Counted from the first letter of the stretch, positions 26,877 through 36,887 are shown. The stretch is DNA of 64,000 nt from Burkholderiaceae bacterium (GCA_031291325.1 JARLJG010000025.1:1-64000), one strand, 5' to 3'. Notes: generated by a model from the sequence alone, not told the origin. Translations and numbers: made by a program.

Positions 26877-28013
26877 TTATTTGAGCTGGTCGTTCAACAG
26901 ACCGAGAATCTTCTTGCCGGTGTCGGATGCTTCAGGCTTGCCGTCGTTGTCGAGAACGACGATCTTGCTGGTGTCGCCGGTTTCCTTCACCGAAATGCGG
27001 TATTTCAAGGCCTTGGCGGGGTCGTCGCTGCCAAACGAGAATAGTTTGGAGAAAAATCCTTTTCCTTCCGCGCTCTTGCCTTCATCGACATAACGGACGA
27101 AATACAAGCCCTGGGTGCGATCGCGATCTTCAACCGTAAAGCCGACGCGGTCCAGCGCCAAACCTACCCTGCGCCATGCACGATCGAAACCTTCGTCGAC
27201 TTCGACATAGCCGCCGTCGGCGCCCTTGACCAATTTGGCATGCTGCTGCTCGACGCTGGCACTGACCGCCGTCTTGGCCAGTGCCGGATCGTTCGCCAGG
27301 CGCGCCATCATGCGTCCCAGGAATTCCAATTCCAGACCGGGATCGGCCGGACGCGGTTGCCAGGTGCTGGAATCTTTTTGCGCGCCGGTCAACACTTCCT
27401 CCACCCCTTGATGGCTGACATAGATCTCGGTGGCGCCATCGGCGCCGCGCTCCATGCGCGTGCGGAATTTATCGCGTTCGCCGGTCGACCACAGCGAATC
27501 GAGCACCTTGCCCAGCGTATCGCGCAGGAAATCCGATGGCAGCTTGGCGCGATTTTCGGCCCAGTCGGTTTCCATGATGCCTTCGGTCGGATGTTCGATG
27601 TTGATCAAGAATCCGGTTTCTTGCCAAAATTCCTTCACTTGCGGCCATAAGGCTTCCGGCGACTGCTTGACCACCAGCCAGTGCTGGCTGCCGTCGCGCA
27701 CGATATGCATGCCGCCTATCGAATTGACCGCAACCGTGGCGTTCGACCCGGCGGTAACCGCAACCGCACCCTTGCCCTTGTCAAATTCGCTCTTGGTTGC
27801 GGTGCCCGACGCTGAAACCTGATACCGGTTATCGTTCTGCAATTGAGTCAGATCGGGTGGAACTTCCAGCTTCGGCGAAGAGGGCGCCTTGTTGGCGCTT
27901 TTATAATCGATCCGATCCGGTTCCATCACGGTCGAAAAGGTACCGCAACCGGCCAGGCCGGCAAGCGCAAGCGCGCAAATTAGTCCGCGTTGAACGATGC
28001 TGCGTTGTGCCAT
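26877..28013 (-). CDS. bamC: outer-membrane assembly lipoprotein BamC (378 aa)
   Basis: Lipoprotein of the BAM complex (NlpB). Signal peptide MAQRSIVQRGLICALALAGLAGC with lipobox LAGC. The extended N-terminal segment PDRIDYKSANKAPSSPKLEVPPDLTQLQNDNRY is the BamC region that lies along BamD. Two helix-grip domains follow. Start chosen at 28013 (GGAAG about nine bases upstream); upstream in-frame ATGs at 28037 and 28085 add non-signal sequence. It follows dapA, the order conserved in proteobacteria. Confidence 0.92.
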   Translation of the reverse strand: MAQRSIVQRGLICALALAGLAGCGTFSTVMEPDRIDYKSANKAPSSPKLEVPPDLTQLQNDNRYQVSASGTATKSEFDKGKGAVAVTAGSNATVAVNSIGGMHIVRDGSQHWLVVKQSPEALWPQVKEFWQETGFLINIEHPTEGIMETDWAENRAKLPSDFLRDTLGKVLDSLWSTGERDKFRTRMERGADGATEIYVSHQGVEEVLTGAQKDSSTWQPRPADPGLELEFLGRMMARLANDPALAKTAVSASVEQQHAKLVKGADGGYVEVDEGFDRAWRRVGLALDRVGFTVEDRDRTQGLYFVRYVDEGKSAEGKGFFSKLFSFGSDDPAKALKYRISVKETGDTSKIVVLDNDGKPEASDTGKKILGLLNDQLK

Positions 28014-28100
28014 GTGAAAGTTCTTCCGAATTGTCATGTCGATACAAAATGAGGTGGTTTCTGGGATGCCTAGCCAAGCGCGCAACGCGCCTGGGCGTCT

Positions 28101-28976
28101 CTAAAGTATGCCCGATTCGCGCAATGCGGCGCGAACGGACTCGTGGTACTCACTGCTCAATCCGACCAACGGCAGGCGAATGCCGGATGATATCAGACCC
28201 ATTTGCGTCAAGGCCCATTTCACCGGCAATGGATTCGGTTCGACAAATAATTTATTATGCAGCGGCAAGAGTCGATTGTTGATTTCGATCGCTTCCTTGG
28301 TCCGCCCCGCCATCGCCGCCACGCACAACTGATGCATTGCGCGCGGTGCGACATTGGCCGTGACCGAAATGTTGCCGCGCGCGCCGCAAAACATCAAGGC
28401 CATCGCGGTCGCATCGTCACCCGAAAAGATCGAGAACTCCGGCGGCGCCAAGCGCAACAGATCGGTGCCGCGCGCCAGATTGCCCGTCGCGTCCTTGACG
28501 CCGATGATGCCGGGCACTTGCGCCAGGCGCAAAATCGTTTCATTGCTCATGTCGGCCACGGTGCGGCCGGGCACATTGTACAGAATGACGGGGATTTCGA
28601 CCGCTTCGGCGATTGCGCGGAAATGCCGGTACATGCCTTCTTGCGTCGGACGATTGTAATAAGGCACGACCAGCAACGATGCATCGGCGCCGACGTTCTT
28701 GGCAAAACGCGTCAGCTCGATTGCTTCGGAAGTGGAATTGCCGCCGGTGCCGGCGATGATAGGAACCCGTTTTGCGCTTTGCTCGACGGCGACCTTAATC
28801 AATTCACAATGCTCTTCGACCGATACGGTCGGCGATTCGCCGGTCGTGCCGACGATTACGATGGCGTCCGTGCCTTCTGCGATGTGCCAGTCAATCAATT
28901 TTCGCAAACACGGGAAATCCAGACTCCCGTCTTCATGCATCGGGGTGACGATCGCGACTATGCTGCCTTGAATCAT
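28101..28976 (-). CDS. dapA: 4-hydroxy-tetrahydrodipicolinate synthase (291 aa)
   Basis: First committed step of lysine/meso-diaminopimelate synthesis: condenses pyruvate with aspartate semialdehyde. [21 protein letters not shown] aligns with the E. coli start. VGTTGESPT and [14 protein letters not shown] hold the active-site Thr and Tyr, and the Schiff-base Lys is in [14 protein letters not shown] at 28976 preferred to a TTG at 28994. Candidate -10 TACAAT at 29015-29010 on the minus strand. Confidence 0.96.
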   Translation of the reverse strand: MIQGSIVAIVTPMHEDGSLDFPCLRKLIDWHIAEGTDAIVIVGTTGESPTVSVEEHCELIKVAVEQSAKRVPIIAGTGGNSTSEAIELTRFAKNVGADASLLVVPYYNRPTQEGMYRHFRAIAEAVEIPVILYNVPGRTVADMSNETILRLAQVPGIIGVKDATGNLARGTDLLRLAPPEFSIFSGDDATAMALMFCGARGNISVTANVAPRAMHQLCVAAMAGRTKEAIEINNRLLPLHNKLFVEPNPLPVKWALTQMGLISSGIRLPLVGLSSEYHESVRAALRESGIL

Positions 28977-29023
28977 AGAAATAGTGATGGACAAAGATGT
29001 AAATGTTCGATTGTAGCGGATAG

Positions 29024-29042
29024 CCCGCCCGCGTGGGGCGGG
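29024..29042 (-). terminator. GC hairpin between methyltransferase gene and dapA
   Basis: Perfect 7-bp stem CCCGCCC/GGGCGGG with a five-base loop, 8 bases after the methyltransferase stop. It lacks a U tract, so it could attenuate rather than terminate. Confidence 0.4.
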
Positions 29043-29049
29043 TTTGCGG

Positions 29050-29616
29050 TCAAATCAGCGGAAAGCTGCGTGACTCCCCGCAAAAATCCGATTTTGCCAG
29101 GCAAACCCGTTGGATCATCGCCGGTTTTGGGAGTTCCACATAACCGTCTTCGTACGCGATCACGCGCAATTTTGCACCCGCGTAGGCGCCGGCCAGCGCC
29201 AGTAATTCGCCGCGAGCCAGTAAAAAATCGGGATTCGACGGCTTGCCGAATTGCGCGTTGCCGGCGGCAAAGGTTTCGACGAGCAGTATCCCGTCATCGG
29301 CCAGGCTATCGAAAATAGATGGAAATAACGGACGATGATGATAATTTGTGATGATAATGCCGGAAAATCGTTTCGCCTCGAACGGCCAGGGACTGCCATC
29401 CTCCAAGTCGGCCCGCAAGGTCGTCACGCCTTCCACGAGAATCGACGCCAGCGCGTCGGCATCGCGGTCGACCGCCAACACCCGGTGCCCAGCGGCGGCA
29501 AACAGGCGCGCATGGCGACCATAGCCGCAGGCCAGGTCCAGCACCTCCCCTGGCGGAACCAGGGCGGCGAAGCGCCACACCCAGTCGGACGGCTGGTCGC
29601 TACGATGCGCTGTCAT
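29050..29616 (-). CDS. class I SAM-dependent methyltransferase (188 aa)
   Basis: Rossmann-type methyltransferase: [29 protein letters not shown] (motif I with acidic residue at strand 2), [16 protein letters not shown]-like motif II, and [19 protein letters not shown]. It resembles the TehB-like small methyltransferases linked to tellurite resistance or small-molecule methylation; the substrate is not predictable. Lies 24 bases downstream of trpS in the same direction. Confidence 0.82.
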   Translation of the reverse strand: MTAHRSDQPSDWVWRFAALVPPGEVLDLACGYGRHARLFAAAGHRVLAVDRDADALASILVEGVTTLRADLEDGSPWPFEAKRFSGIIITNYHHRPLFPSIFDSLADDGILLVETFAAGNAQFGKPSNPDFLLARGELLALAGAYAGAKLRVIAYEDGYVELPKPAMIQRVCLAKSDFCGESRSFPLI

Positions 29617-29639
29617 GAACGCTTGGAGCTAAGCTAAGC

Positions 29640-30842
29640 TCAGCTATAGCTCAAGCCCATCGCTTCGCGCACGTCGCGCATGGTTTCCTGCGCCAGTTTG
29701 CGCGCCTTGTCGCAACCGTCGGCGACAATCGCCCGCACCAGCGACGGATCGTCCAGATACAGTTGCGCGCGTTCGCGCATCGGCTCTTGCTCGGCCAGGA
29801 TCGCGTCGATCACCGGCTGTTTGCATTCGATGCAACCGATGCCGGCCGATTTGCAGCCCTTGACCACCCATTCCTTGGTCGCTTCGTCGGAATAGACTTG
29901 ATGAAATTGCCACACCGGGCATTTTTCCGGATCGCCGGCATCGGTGCGGCGCACGCGCGCCGGATCGGTCGGCATGGTGCGCACTTTTTTCGTCAATACG
30001 TCTTTATCTTCGCGCAAAGCGATCGAGTTGCCATAACTCTTGGACATTTTCGACCCATCCAGCCCCGGCAGACGCGAAGATTCCGTCAATAAGGCTTGCG
30101 GCTCGACCAGGATCAACTTGCGGCTGCCTTCGAGGAAACCAAACAGCCGCTCGCGGTCGATATTGGACAGGTTTTGGGCGTCGTCGAGCATCGCCTTCGC
30201 TTGTTCGAGCGCGTCTTCCTTGCCTTTTTCCTGGAACTCGGTGCGCAACTCGTTGTAAATCTTGGCGCGCTTGCTGCCCAATTTCTTGACGGCTTCACGT
30301 GCCTTTTCCTCGAAGCCCTTTTCCTTGCCGTAGATATGATTGAAGCGGCGCGCGATCTCGCGCATCATTTCGACGTGCGGCACTTGGTCTTCGCCGACCG
30401 GCACCTGGCTGGCGCGGTAAATCAGCACGTCCGCCGCCTGCAGCAACGGATAGCCGAGAAAGCCGTAAGTCGCCAAATCGCGGTCGGCCAGTTTCTCTTG
30501 CTGATCCTTGTAGGTCGGGACGCGCTCCAGCCAGCCGAGCGGCGTCGCCATCGACAGCAGCAGGTGCAATTCGGCGTGTTCCGGCACCTTGGACTGGATG
30601 AACAAGGTCGCCTGCGAGGGATCGATGCCGGCTGCCAGCCAATCGACCAGCATATCCCAGGTGGCGGTTTCGATGATGCTGGGATCGTCGTAATGCGTGG
30701 TCAACGCATGCCAATCGGCGACGAAGAACAGGCAGGGCAACTCTGCTTGCAGCTTCACCCAGTTTTTCAGGGCGCCGTGATAGTGGCCAAGATGCATGGC
30801 GCCCGTCGGGCGCATACCGGAAACAACGCGATCAGGATACAT
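29640..30842 (-). CDS. trpS: tryptophan-tRNA ligase (400 aa)
   Basis: Class I aminoacyl-tRNA synthetase. The HIGH-like signature is GMRPTGAMHLGHYHG and the KMSKS loop is DGSKMSKSYGN. At 400 aa it is the long betaproteobacterial form, with an insertion (YGKEKGFEEKAREAVKKLGSKRAKIYNELRTEFQEKGKEDALE) relative to the 334-aa E. coli enzyme. Four Cys in the C-terminal part (CPVWQFHQVY ... CKSAGIGCIECK) may bind metal, as known for the long type. Confidence 0.95.
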   Translation of the reverse strand: MYPDRVVSGMRPTGAMHLGHYHGALKNWVKLQAELPCLFFVADWHALTTHYDDPSIIETATWDMLVDWLAAGIDPSQATLFIQSKVPEHAELHLLLSMATPLGWLERVPTYKDQQEKLADRDLATYGFLGYPLLQAADVLIYRASQVPVGEDQVPHVEMMREIARRFNHIYGKEKGFEEKAREAVKKLGSKRAKIYNELRTEFQEKGKEDALEQAKAMLDDAQNLSNIDRERLFGFLEGSRKLILVEPQALLTESSRLPGLDGSKMSKSYGNSIALREDKDVLTKKVRTMPTDPARVRRTDAGDPEKCPVWQFHQVYSDEATKEWVVKGCKSAGIGCIECKQPVIDAILAEQEPMRERAQLYLDDPSLVRAIVADGCDKARKLAQETMRDVREAMGLSYS

Positions 30843-30859
30843 AGTCGGTCAGTTTTTAG

Positions 30860-31525
30860 TTAAGAGGTCAGGGGTGAAACAATTGCTTTCAATAGTAACG
30901 AAGATATATCCATCACCGGATAAATCCAATATCGAAAAAGAAGGCCATTTGTCATCGACAAAATAATTACGATGAAAAAGCCGTAAGGCTCAGCTTTTGC
31001 AAGCAGCATGGCATACTTGAGCGGCAACAAACCGACCAAAATACGCCCGCCATCGAGCGGCGGTATCGGAAACAGATTCAACGCAAAAAGCACCAGATTT
31101 GTGACGACACCCGCATTTGCCATTTCAAGGAAAAAATTTTCATTGACGTGGCCCGCTTGCAAGCCCACCAGCATCAATAGCCACAGAAAGGCCATCACGA
31201 AATTTGCGCCAGGCCCCGCAAACGCAACCCAAATCATATCGCGCTTCGGATTGCGCAATTTTCCGAAATCGACCGGGACCGGTTTGGCATAGCCAAAAGC
31301 AAACGGATTGCCGGTTAGCGAACTTAAAACAAACATCGCAATCGGCAAAACGATGGTGCCAAACAAATCGATGTGCTTAAAGGGGTCCAAGCTTACGCGA
31401 CCCGCTGCAAACGCAGTGTTGTCGCCAAAATACTTCGCGACATACCCGTGAGCGGCTTCATGCAAGGTAATCGCGAATAAAACCGGCAAAGCGAAAATTG
31501 CAATGTTATTGATTATTTCGTTCAT
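30860..31525 (-). CDS. site-2 protease-like zinc metalloprotease, M50 family (221 aa)
   Basis: Membrane metalloprotease with ITLHEAAHGYVAKYFGD (HExxH variant HEAAH) in the first membrane segment, and NLFPIPPLDGGRI as the third zinc ligand motif near the C-terminus. About six hydrophobic segments; no PDZ or CBS domain. The stop is 17 bases upstream of the trpS start, so it is in the same transcription unit. Substrate unknown. Confidence 0.9.
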   Translation of the reverse strand: MNEIINNIAIFALPVLFAITLHEAAHGYVAKYFGDNTAFAAGRVSLDPFKHIDLFGTIVLPIAMFVLSSLTGNPFAFGYAKPVPVDFGKLRNPKRDMIWVAFAGPGANFVMAFLWLLMLVGLQAGHVNENFFLEMANAGVVTNLVLFALNLFPIPPLDGGRILVGLLPLKYAMLLAKAEPYGFFIVIILSMTNGLLFRYWIYPVMDISSLLLKAIVSPLTS

Positions 31526-31636
31526 GGGCTCGATTTTATCAGAGGGCAGCGCCGTTCCCCGAGAATTCGGGAAATCGGTGCCTAGTCGTCAAGCATGGTG
31601 GCCGACGCTCGGCCTTGCGCAAGCGGGCGTACCGCC

Positions 31637-32260
31637 TCACAAGCCGAATTGCGCAACATCGCCACGCCCTTGCCGCAATAGAACGGGTTGTTCTTCCGTC
31701 AAGTCGATCACCGTGGTCGGCTGCAGGCTGCAAGCGCCGCCATCGATCACCAGTTCGATCAGCTTTTCCAGGTGGTCGCGGATTTCTTCGGGGTCGGTCA
31801 GCGGTTCGCTTTCGTCCGGCAAAATCAGGGTCGCGCCCAACAGCGGTTGCGCCAATTCTTCCAGCAGCGCCTGGGCGATGCGGTTTTCCGGCACGCGCAG
31901 GCCGATGGTCTTGCGCTGCGGGTGGCTCAAGCGGCGCGGCACTTCCTTGGTCGCTTCCAGGATGAAGGTATAGGGGCCGGGCGTGGCGGTCTTCAACATC
32001 CGGTAGCGCCGGTTGTCGACTTTCGCATACTGCGCAATTTCGCTCAAATCGCGGCACAACAGGGTCAGATGATGCTTGTCGTCGACGCCGCGTATCCGGC
32101 GCAAGCGCTCGACCGCCTGCTTGTCATCCAATTGACACACTAACGCATAGCAGGAATCGGTCGGCAGCGCGACGATGCCGCCCGACTGGATGATTTGCGC
32201 CGCCTGCTTGATCAAGCGCAGTTGCGGGTTCTCGGGGTGAATTTGAAAAAATTGGCTCAT
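31637..32260 (-). CDS. YciO/TsaC-family threonylcarbamoyl-AMP synthase-like protein (207 aa)
   Basis: Sua5/YciO/YrdC fold. IKQAAQIIQSGGIVALPTDSCYALVCQLDDKQAVERLRRIRGVDDKHHLTLLC has the KR-type nucleotide pocket but with D at the PTDT-like position (PTDS). The order ETP..GLRVPENRIAQALLEEL and STVIDLT-like PTTVIDLT are typical of YciO. YciO proteins make threonylcarbamoyl-AMP weakly and are thought to have a role other than tRNA t6A. Follows the PHP nuclease gene, the usual trp-linked neighbourhood in proteobacteria. Confidence 0.87.
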   Translation of the reverse strand: MSQFFQIHPENPQLRLIKQAAQIIQSGGIVALPTDSCYALVCQLDDKQAVERLRRIRGVDDKHHLTLLCRDLSEIAQYAKVDNRRYRMLKTATPGPYTFILEATKEVPRRLSHPQRKTIGLRVPENRIAQALLEELAQPLLGATLILPDESEPLTDPEEIRDHLEKLIELVIDGGACSLQPTTVIDLTEEQPVLLRQGRGDVAQFGL

Positions 32261-32385
32261 GTGAATTCAGGCTGCGAAGCGATAAGCGGTAATTGCGCGG
32301 CACGGTCGAATTGACGAAAGAAGGGAGTATCGCTCAATTCCGCAGGCAAGTGCAAAAATCCCGGTCGCGCGCGGATTTGCTGTTT

Positions 32386-33225
32386 CTATGGCAACGCCCA
32401 ATCATGCCAGACCGGGGTGAGACCAGCCGGCAACGGCGGCAAGGCGCCCAGGTCGGCGCGCGATTCGTTCGGGCTATGGAAATCGGAACCGCGCGAAGCC
32501 AGCAAGCCGTAGCGGGATGCGACCCCGGCGTAATAGTCGTATTGATCGACGCTGTGGCTGCCGGTCGTCACTTCCATCGCAGTGCCGCCCTGCCGCTTGA
32601 ATTCCTGGATGAACTCGTCGAATGCCAAATCCGAAAATTTATAGCGCCCGGGATGCGCAACCACGGCAATCCCGCCGGCCTCGCGGATCCAGGTCACTGC
32701 ATTTTGCAGCGTGGCCCAGCGATGCGGCACGTAGCCGGGCTTGCCTTCGATTAAGTATTTCTTGAATACCTCGGTGACCGAGCTGCAGATGCCCAACTGG
32801 ATGATATAGCGCGCAAAATGGGTGCGCGACAACAAATCGGGATTGCCGGCGAACTTCAGCGCCCCTTCGAACGCGTCCGGCACGCCGACGGCTGCCAGTT
32901 CGGCTGCGATCTCGTGCGCCCGCTCCAAACGGCCGTTGCGGGTATTGGCAAGGCCCTTTGCCAGCGCGGGATTGGTCTCGTCGATCTGCAAACCGACGAT
33001 ATGCACGGTGCTGCCGGCCCAGGTGACCGAAACTTCAACCCCGGCGACATAGGCCAAGCCGATCGCCGCAGCAGCGGTGCGCGCCTCGGCAATGCCGTCC
33101 ACTTCATCGTGATCGGTCAAGGCCCAGATGTCGACACCGTTGGCCTTGGCACGCGCCGCCAATGCGGCAGGGGCAAGGACGCCATCGGAAACAGTGGAGT
33201 GGCAATGAAGATCGACGTTAAGCAT
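32386..33225 (-). CDS. rnm: PHP-domain 5'-3' exoribonuclease/nucleotide phosphatase, RNase AM type (279 aa)
   Basis: PHP-fold metallophosphoesterase. Metal motifs: LHCHSTVSDG, LTDHDEVDG, then GVEVSVTWAGSTVHI and IAVVAHPGRYKF, and the final ASRGSDFHSPNE. This matches the TrpH/YciV family, which removes 5' nucleotides from RNA and hydrolyses pAp-type nucleotides. Head of the long minus-strand series through trpS. Confidence 0.88.
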   Translation of the reverse strand: MLNVDLHCHSTVSDGVLAPAALAARAKANGVDIWALTDHDEVDGIAEARTAAAAIGLAYVAGVEVSVTWAGSTVHIVGLQIDETNPALAKGLANTRNGRLERAHEIAAELAAVGVPDAFEGALKFAGNPDLLSRTHFARYIIQLGICSSVTEVFKKYLIEGKPGYVPHRWATLQNAVTWIREAGGIAVVAHPGRYKFSDLAFDEFIQEFKRQGGTAMEVTTGSHSVDQYDYYAGVASRYGLLASRGSDFHSPNESRADLGALPPLPAGLTPVWHDWALP

Positions 33226-33331
33226 GGAACGAGGTCAAAATGAGGGAGGCGGCGAATAACTAGCGCTGACAACCGTCATTGTACGCTGCTTGCGCCCAAA
33301 GCATCAGGCGGTCGGATTATTCCGCGTGCCG

Positions 33332-34207
33332 TTACGCCAAAAAACGCTCGACCAGTTGCGCCAACGCCTGCGGCTGGTCGTGATGCAGCATATGCCCGGC
33401 ATCGGCTATCATTTCCTTGCTGAGTTGCGGAAAGAATTGCAGCCGGCGATCGACTTCCACCCGCCCTTTTTCCCTGCCGCCGATCCAGCGCCACATATCG
33501 GTGTCGGCTGCTTCGACCCACAAAACCGGCGCCGTGATCGCCTGCCAGCACGCCATCACTTCTTCGACCCGGTACAAAACGGGGCTCACGCCCTTGTGCG
33601 CCGGATCGCCCAGGATTTGCCACGCGCCATCGGCATTTTGCGCCGACCAGTGCGCAGCCAGGAATGCCGCCCGCTCGTCGTTCAAGCGCGGATTGTTCTT
33701 TTGCAAGCGCGCCGCCACCTCGGCCTGGCTGGCATAGGTGCGCAAGCTCGGCGCTTGGCGCAATTCGTCTAGCCACGCGGCGTAACGACGCGGCGCTTGC
33801 TCCGGTCGCGTCGGCGCCATGCCGAAGCCCTCGAAATTGATCAGCTTGCCGACCCGCTCCGGGCGCACGCCGGCATAGATGCAGGCAATGTTGGCGCCCA
33901 TGCTGTGGCCCAGCAAATTCACCGCCCGATCCGGAGCATAGGTTTGCAGGATCGCATCGAGGTCGCCCAGATAATCGGGGAACCAATAGGTGTCTACGCC
34001 GGGGTTTTGGCTGAGGCCAAATCCGCGCCAATCGGGCGCGATCACATGCCAGTCGCGCTGCAAATGATCGACCATGAATTGGAACGATGCCGACACGTCC
34101 ATCCAGCCATGCAACATGAATAGCGGCGGCGCATCGGGTTCGCCCCAATGGCGGATATGGTAGCGCAGGCCGCGCACGGCGAGGAATTCGGAACGGGATG
34201 CTTTCAT
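33332..34207 (-). CDS. alpha/beta hydrolase (291 aa)
   Basis: Alpha/beta-hydrolase fold: HGWMDVSASFQFMVDHL (oxyanion HG motif), nucleophile elbow GHSMGANIA, Asp in VEAADTDMWRW and catalytic His in DAGHMLHHDQPQALA. Residues about 20-280 form the whole enzyme, no signal peptide. It resembles haloalkane dehalogenase/epoxide hydrolase-like esterases; the substrate is not predictable. Its start is 77 bases from the patatin gene stop. Confidence 0.87.
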   Translation of the reverse strand: MKASRSEFLAVRGLRYHIRHWGEPDAPPLFMLHGWMDVSASFQFMVDHLQRDWHVIAPDWRGFGLSQNPGVDTYWFPDYLGDLDAILQTYAPDRAVNLLGHSMGANIACIYAGVRPERVGKLINFEGFGMAPTRPEQAPRRYAAWLDELRQAPSLRTYASQAEVAARLQKNNPRLNDERAAFLAAHWSAQNADGAWQILGDPAHKGVSPVLYRVEEVMACWQAITAPVLWVEAADTDMWRWIGGREKGRVEVDRRLQFFPQLSKEMIADAGHMLHHDQPQALAQLVERFLA

Positions 34208-34284
34208 GGAGGAGCTGAGTTTAAATAGAACGGTCGTTCGATAACGGATTATACGGAAATTCGCGGTTTTCCGTTTCGACCAAG

Positions 34285-35316
34285 TCAGCGACGCAGAAAG
34301 CGGGCGAGATTGAACGACGAGCGCACGCCGAGATGCTGGAAATTCTCTTGCAGCCAGGCATCGGCTTGCGCTTTGCCTTCATTGCGCAAGGCTTCGATGA
34401 ACGGCGCTTGCGTATTCAATTTGCTCAAGCCGCTCAGGCGGCTCATGAAGTCGCGCGAGTCGACCAGATGCACATTCAATTTGCGCAAGCGGCGTTCCAG
34501 GCTGCCGAAGGCAATCCAGCCGCGCTGCGCTTCGCGCTGTGCCAGCGCAATGCCTTGCAATTCGGTAAACAGGGCCGCGCTGAAGCCGATATCGGTCAGG
34601 CGCGCATAGATTTCGTCGGCTGAGGTCGGCACGGCCGCCTGCGGATTACGGTGCAACAGCACCACCACGATATCGCGCGCGCTGCATTGGTGCAGCAGCG
34701 GGAAAATCGGCGGATTGGCGGTGAAGCCGCCGTCCCAATACGCTTCGCCGTCGATTTCCACCGCACGATGGATGGCCGGCAGGCAAGCCGAGGCCAGCAA
34801 CGCATCGAGCGACAATTGCTTGTTGCGGAAAATCTTCAACATGCCGGTACTGACCTGGGTCGCAGCGACAAACAGCTTGATCTTGCCGTCTACCCGCAAG
34901 CGCTCGAAATCGATTTGTTCGGCGAGAATGTCGCGCAGCGGGTTGATATCGAACGGATTGAGTTGATAAGGCGAAAGTATGCGCGAGAGCGACATGAACA
35001 TCCTGAGCGCGACCGGCACCTCGGCGCCCGACCCAAGGTCGGCGCCGGTCTTGATATCGTCGCCGGAAAAATTGAATGGCGCCTTGACCGATACCCGTTC
35101 CCAAAAATCGGCCAGCGCGCGGCGCGCGCCGGCCCGGCCATCGACCGCATAACCGTGCGCCAGCACGACGGCGTTGACTGCGCCGGCGCTGGCGCCGCTG
35201 ATCGCTTCGATGTCCAGCCGTTCTTCTTCCAGCAAGCGATCCAGCACGCCCCAGGTAAATGCTCCATGCGAACCGCCGCCTTGCAGGGCCAGCGTTACTG
35301 TCTTTTGTTGCGGCAT
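34285..35316 (-). CDS. patatin-like phospholipase (343 aa)
   Basis: Patatin-family lipid acyl hydrolase. The oxyanion loop GGGSHGAFTWGVLDRL, nucleophile GASAGAVNAV (G-x-S-x-G) and catalytic Asp in YWDGGFTANPPIFPL (DGG) are all present. No signal peptide, so likely cytoplasmic. Start set at ATG 35316 (MPQQKTVTLALQ), which has GGAGG six bases upstream; the ATG at 35334 lacks one. In some Burkholderiales a related gene is linked to polyhydroxybutyrate metabolism, but nothing nearby supports that here. Confidence 0.9.
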   Translation of the reverse strand: MPQQKTVTLALQGGGSHGAFTWGVLDRLLEEERLDIEAISGASAGAVNAVVLAHGYAVDGRAGARRALADFWERVSVKAPFNFSGDDIKTGADLGSGAEVPVALRMFMSLSRILSPYQLNPFDINPLRDILAEQIDFERLRVDGKIKLFVAATQVSTGMLKIFRNKQLSLDALLASACLPAIHRAVEIDGEAYWDGGFTANPPIFPLLHQCSARDIVVVLLHRNPQAAVPTSADEIYARLTDIGFSAALFTELQGIALAQREAQRGWIAFGSLERRLRKLNVHLVDSRDFMSRLSGLSKLNTQAPFIEALRNEGKAQADAWLQENFQHLGVRSSFNLARFLRR

Positions 35317-35373
35317 GTATCCTCCAGGCGCCATCTTGACGCCAAAACATGACTATGGTGTGTCAATCAGTGC

Positions 35374-36201
35374 TTATGCACCCAGCAACGCCAACTCCGC
35401 TTCGCCGAAGCCGGCGGCGCGGCGCGCGTCGATATTGAAGGGGCCGCGCAGCGGCGGCGCTTTGTGCTGCAAGGCCAGCGCAGCGTATGTCGCTATCGGC
35501 TCCAGCCCGCGTTGTTGGCACAGCCAGCCATACCAGCGATTGCCGATGGCGACATGGCCGATTTCGTCGCGCAAAATGATATCGAGTATCTTTGCCGCCT
35601 CGATATCGCCCGCCTGCGCCAGTTTGGCACGCAACGGCGGCGACGCATCGAGTCCGCGCGCCTCCAGCGTGCGCGGCACCAGCGCGATGCGGGCCAGGAT
35701 ATCGTGGCGCGTCTTTTCGGCCATGTCCCACAGGCTGTTGTGGGCATTGAAATCGCCATACGCATAGCCTAGCGTGTGCAAGTGCTGTGCCAGCAGCGAA
35801 AAATGCAGCGCCTCCTCCGCAGCGACCTGCAACCAGTCTGCATAGTAGTCGACCGGCATGTCGCCAAAGCGCCAGACGGCATCGAGGGCCAGGTTGATCG
35901 CATTGAATTCGATATGTGCGAGCGCATGGATCAACGCCGCCCGACCGGCGGCGGTGCGCATCGAGCGCCGCTCCACGGAAAGCGGCGGCACCAATTCGGG
36001 CCGCGCGGGACGACCGGGAATGGCGCTGTCGGCAGCCAGCGTGCGCGCCGCATCCAGCGCTATCCGGTCCTCGCTCCACGCCTGCGCCAGTGCAGCGACC
36101 GCCGCCAACTTGCCGCTGACGTCGGACATGGCCAGGCACAGCAACGCGGCGCTTCGCAATTCATCGGGGTTTTCGGGGCTTTCAGTCGCGTGTGCAGACA
36201 T
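35374..36201 (-). CDS. DUF455 ferritin-like protein (275 aa)
   Basis: Ferritin-like four-helix protein of DUF455 (COG2833). Candidate di-iron ligands occur in AHIEFNAINLALDAVWRF, QVAAEEALHFSLLAQHL and ILRDEIGHVAIGNRWY, i.e. two E..H-type helices and DEIGH. Function unknown; related proteins are suspected of tRNA or small-molecule oxidation. Start chosen at ATG 36201 (MSAHATESPENP). Confidence 0.87.
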   Translation of the reverse strand: MSAHATESPENPDELRSAALLCLAMSDVSGKLAAVAALAQAWSEDRIALDAARTLAADSAIPGRPARPELVPPLSVERRSMRTAAGRAALIHALAHIEFNAINLALDAVWRFGDMPVDYYADWLQVAAEEALHFSLLAQHLHTLGYAYGDFNAHNSLWDMAEKTRHDILARIALVPRTLEARGLDASPPLRAKLAQAGDIEAAKILDIILRDEIGHVAIGNRWYGWLCQQRGLEPIATYAALALQHKAPPLRGPFNIDARRAAGFGEAELALLGA

Positions 36202-36319
36202 CGGTAGGCGGGTCGATTGGCTTGTTGCGAAGATTGTCCTCAGGCGCAATGATACTCCACCTGCCTCGGCCAATCGGACGCATGCGAGTTCGACCTACCC
36301 CGAACCAAAGAGTTCCCCC

Positions 36320-36787
36320 CTAGAGTCCCAACTCGCTCAGTCCCGGATGTTCGTCGGGGCGGCGTCCAAGCGGCCAAAAGAATTTGCGCTCGGATTCCCG
36401 GATCGGCAAGTCGTTGATGCTGGCCAAGCGCCGCGTCATCAAGCCTTGCGCATCGAATTCCCAGTTTTCATTGCCGTAAGAACGGAACCACTGGCCGGAA
36501 TCGTTGCGGCATTCGTAGGCGAAGCGCACCGCGATCCGGTTGCCGGCATGAATCCACAATTCCTTTATCAAGCGATAGTCCAACTCCCTGGCCCACTTGC
36601 GCTCCAGAAATTGCCGCGCCTGTTCGCGCCCGCACAGAAACTCGGCGCGGTTGCGCCATTGCGTATCCGGGGCATAGGCAAGCGCCACGCGCTCCGGCTC
36701 GCGCGAATTCCACGCGTCCTCGGCAAGACGAACTTTTTGCTTGGCGGTTTCTTCCGTAAACGGCGGAAATGGCGGCTTGGTTTCCAC
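36320..36787 (-). CDS. DUF1348 / NTF2-like protein (155 aa)
   Basis: NTF2-fold protein of the DUF1348 family: [83 protein letters not shown]. Function unknown; the fold holds small ligands or catalyses isomerisation or dehydration. GTG start with AAAGGAG six bases upstream. Divergent from the TetR gene over a shared operator region (167 bases), so it is almost certainly a target of that regulator. Confidence 0.9.
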   Translation of the reverse strand: METKPPFPPFTEETAKQKVRLAEDAWNSREPERVALAYAPDTQWRNRAEFLCGREQARQFLERKWARELDYRLIKELWIHAGNRIAVRFAYECRNDSGQWFRSYGNENWEFDAQGLMTRRLASINDLPIRESERKFFWPLGRRPDEHPGLSELGL

Positions 36788-36834
36788 GGTGGACTCCTTT
36801 GTTATTTAAACATGTAGGCATCATGCAAACATCA

Positions 36835-36854
36835 TGTAGACACATTTGTCTACA
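36835..36854. promoter_or_regulatory. TetR operator 1, upstream of DUF1348 gene
   Basis: TGTAGACACATTTGTCTACA, a perfect palindrome with 8-bp arms and a four-base centre. It stands 48 bases upstream of the DUF1348 start. Confidence 0.75.
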
Positions 36855-36869
36855 TAAAATATATCAATA

Positions 36870-36887
36870 GTAGACAGACTTGTCAAC
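36870..36887. promoter_or_regulatory. TetR operator 2, middle site
   Basis: GTAGACAGACTTGTCAAC: the same GTAGACA-N4-TGTCTAC layout with one mismatch. Confidence 0.65.

Noticed and set aside
28977-28994. TTG start for dapA adding six residues
   Set aside because: ATG 28976 aligns with the E. coli start.
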